Source: Metabacillus flavus (lineage in GTDB: Bacteria; Bacillota; Bacilli; Bacillales; Bacillaceae). From it: a DNA stretch of 64,000 nt. Under the pieces are notes generated by a model. That model searched no databases. It was not told the origin of the DNA and worked only from the letters and a program-made list of their open reading frames with translations. Both the position numbers and the translations under genes were made by a program. The DNA lies in contig NZ_JAGVRK010000001.1 in NCBI RefSeq assembly GCF_018283675.1, positions 3,906,001 through 3,970,000 of the forward strand, given 5' to 3'. Each line of letters opens with the position of its first letter. Positions within the stretch are counted from its first letter, which is position 1. Shown here one piece after another: positions 61,127-64,000 of the stretch.

Positions 61127-62130
61127 TCCATCCATTGCTGATAAAAAAACAAAGAATCACAGTCGGTGTATCCCTTCTTCTTATAGCCGCAACCATCATG
61201 GTCAGCCTGGGACTTGGGTATTCTGCTGTCTCTTATGACAGGATCATTCCCGCTCTATTCGGGCAGGGAACGTTTAAAGAAGAGTTCGTCTTATTTACAA
61301 TAAGATTGCCGAGGATTTTCATTACGCTATTGGCAGGAATGGCTCTTTCGTTATCTGGAGCCCTCCTCCAGGGAATCACAAGAAATGATTTAGTAGATCC
61401 GGGCTTTATCGGAATCAATTCCGGCGCCGGTGTAGCCATCACCGTTTTCTTCTTATTTTTCCCGATTGAGGCAGGCTCGTTTATCTATCTTCTTCCGCTC
61501 ATCGCCTTTATTGGAGCAATCCTCACCGCTATAACGATTTATTTATTTGCTTATCATAAAAAGAGCGGCTTGCAGCCAGTAAGTTTAGTACTGATCGGAG
61601 TCGGGGTTTCCATGGCTCTTTCAGGTACAATGGTGGTCCTGATTTCATCTGCCGATCAGATGAAAGTGGATTTTATCGCTAAATGGCTGGCAGGGAACAT
61701 CTGGGGCACAGATTGGCCCTTTATTTGGGCCCTCCTTCCATGGCTGATTCTTCTCATTCCCTTTGCCCTGTATAAAGCGAATACGCTTAATCTACTCGGT
61801 TTAAGTGAGCCTGCCGCCCTAGGTGCTGGAGTCCCCATCGAAAGGGAAAGGATTGTCTTGCTGTTAACAGCCGTAGCCCTCGCTTCTTCAGCCGTTTCCG
61901 TTACCGGAGGCATCTCGTTTATCGGGCTGATGGCTCCGCATATTGCCAAAGCCTTAGTCGGCCCCAGAAATCAGCTGTATCTCCCCGTCGCCATTCTACT
62001 CGGCGGCTGGCTGCTGCTGTTTGCAGACACCATCGGGCGCAATATCCTTGAACCGAGCGGAGTACCTGCCGGAATCATGGTTTCTTTAATTGGGGCACCT
62101 TATTTTGTTTATTTGCTGTTGAAGAAATGA
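61123..62130 (+). CDS. fhuG: FecCD family iron-siderophore permease
   Basis: 335 residues with the same layout as its partner: IRLPRIFITLLAGMALSLSGALLQGITRNDLVDPGFIGINSGAG near the N-terminus, GGISFIGLMAPHIAKALVGPRNQLYLPVAILLGGW and GVPAGIMVSLIGAPYF near the end. Start within the stop of the preceding gene. Last gene of the operon; two hairpins follow. Confidence 0.87.
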   Translation: MIHPLLIKKQRITVGVSLLLIAATIMVSLGLGYSAVSYDRIIPALFGQGTFKEEFVLFTIRLPRIFITLLAGMALSLSGALLQGITRNDLVDPGFIGINSGAGVAITVFFLFFPIEAGSFIYLLPLIAFIGAILTAITIYLFAYHKKSGLQPVSLVLIGVGVSMALSGTMVVLISSADQMKVDFIAKWLAGNIWGTDWPFIWALLPWLILLIPFALYKANTLNLLGLSEPAALGAGVPIERERIVLLLTAVALASSAVSVTGGISFIGLMAPHIAKALVGPRNQLYLPVAILLGGWLLLFADTIGRNILEPSGVPAGIMVSLIGAPYFVYLLLKK

Positions 62131-62156
62131 CTTCGGTTGAAATGATGCAAATAAGA

Positions 62157-62192
62157 AAAAGTATTGGAGTTACTTTTCCAATACTTTTCACA
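62157..62192 (+). terminator. terminator of the fhu operon
   Basis: Stem AAAAGTATTGGA/TCCAATACTTTT with an 8-nt loop. Confidence 0.8.
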
Positions 62193-62224
62193 TCCTAATT
62201 AGATAATGAACGATTAAAAGAGCT

Positions 62225-62262
62225 AGCTGTCAACTATGTTGACAGCTGGATTTTTTTTCCTC
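62225..62262 (+). terminator. second strong hairpin with T8
   Basis: Perfect stem AGCTGTCAAC/GTTGACAGCT around TAT, then GGATTTTTTTT. It may back up the first terminator. Confidence 0.85.
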
Positions 62263-62322
62263 TTTCCGTTGTTCATATCCCTCAAGACTAGCTGAAACCG
62301 TTCTGCTCAGAAGCTTCTAACT

Positions 62323-62350
62323 TTGAATTACCGTTTTTCTCCACTATAAT
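62323..62350 (+). promoter_or_regulatory. promoter of katG
   Basis: TTGAAT (62323-62328), 16 bp, TATAAT (62345-62350). Confidence 0.65.
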
Positions 62351-62362
62351 ATACAGTAAGAA

Positions 62363-62377
62363 TTATCTTAATTATCT
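62363..62377. promoter_or_regulatory. possible PerR/Fur-type box before katG
   Basis: TTATCTTAATTATCT agrees with TTATAATNATTATAA at 10 of 14 positions and lies at the expected transcription start. PerR control of katG would be usual, but this match is weak. Confidence 0.35.
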
Positions 62378-62426
62378 AACTATTAATCTCGTAATTTATG
62401 GTCCAAAACTGAGAGGAGAATTGTAA

Positions 62427-64000
<1,574 letters not shown>

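Noticed and set aside
62363-62377. Firm PerR box before katG
   Set aside because: Only 10 of 14 consensus positions match; listed with low confidence only.

Overview
The window looks like a chromosomal segment of a Gram-positive, endospore-former-type bacterium of the family Bacillaceae. It has moderate GC, strong AGGAGG-like ribosome binding sites, sigma-A promoters, GTG/TTG starts, many intrinsic terminators, a SAM (S-box) riboswitch, a T-box, a CIRCE element, Fur boxes and cre sites. Several proteins closely match Bacillus families from memory: DbpA/YxiN, HtpG, GntR-GntK-GntP, Mqo, FeoAB and a B. anthracis-type prolyl 4-hydroxylase. No rRNA, tRNA, CRISPR array, intact transposon or prophage was seen. 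Species cannot be assigned.

Layout. Positions 1-6.1 kb: an AlkD-like fragment at the edge, an alpha/beta hydrolase, a lipoprotein, the RNA helicase DbpA, a DUF3900-like protein and an RQC-type DNA-binding protein. 6.1-14.2 kb: a two-gene membrane operon (DUF2339-like plus DUF3999-like), htpG behind a perfect CIRCE operator, and a YeiH transporter with a divergent LysR regulator. 14.4-19.4 kb: S-box-controlled mmuP-mmuM (S-methylmethionine use), then a divergent lactonase plus iron alcohol dehydrogenase pair. 19.4-27.1 kb: a redox/stress region with TetR and MarR regulators, aldo/keto reductases, short-chain dehydrogenases, a VOC protein and two flavodoxin-fold NAD(P)H oxidoreductases, interspersed with fragments of at least three dead genes. 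27.2-30 kb: a PLD-helicase-DUF3427 gene split by a frameshift. 30.3-35.5 kb: a hydrolase, an ABC exporter and Fur-boxed feoA-feoB with a Cys-rich accessory protein. 35.5-43 kb: a DUF4275 pseudogene, DUF421 protein, cysteine dioxygenase, SNF2/SWIM helicase, MviM-like oxidoreductase and DinB. 43.1-46.9 kb: the gntRKP gluconate operon. 46.9-52.6 kb: repeats, a pseudouridine synthase, a metalloprotease, a DUF1456 protein, a T-box-controlled unusual ArgRS and a prolyl 4-hydroxylase. 52.7-57 kb: mqo and a MetNIQ-type importer. 57-62.2 kb: a Fur-controlled divergent module for hydroxamate siderophore uptake and reduction. 62.4 kb to the end: katG, cut by the window edge.

How genes work together. The best-supported local network is a MarR-type regulator with one cysteine whose 12-bp palindrome TTGTA-CA-TACAA lies upstream of the marR gene, a VOC gene and an SDR gene, with a one-mismatch copy before the oxidoreductase pair; this looks like an electrophile/quinone stress regulon. 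The second is an iron module: an IruO/YcgT-like flavoprotein reductase divergent from fhuC-D-B-G, each promoter carrying its own Fur box, with feoAB also behind a Fur box.

Decay and repeats are a theme. There are two copies (one degenerate) of a Bacillaceae-type intergenic repeat, a 127-bp tandem duplication, a 21-bp tandem repeat, and five broken or truncated genes (helicase frameshift, DUF4275 nonsense codon, ABC permease tail, aldo/keto reductase tail, chemotaxis receptor head). All functional statements rest on reading the sequence and on recalled family features; no database search was run.
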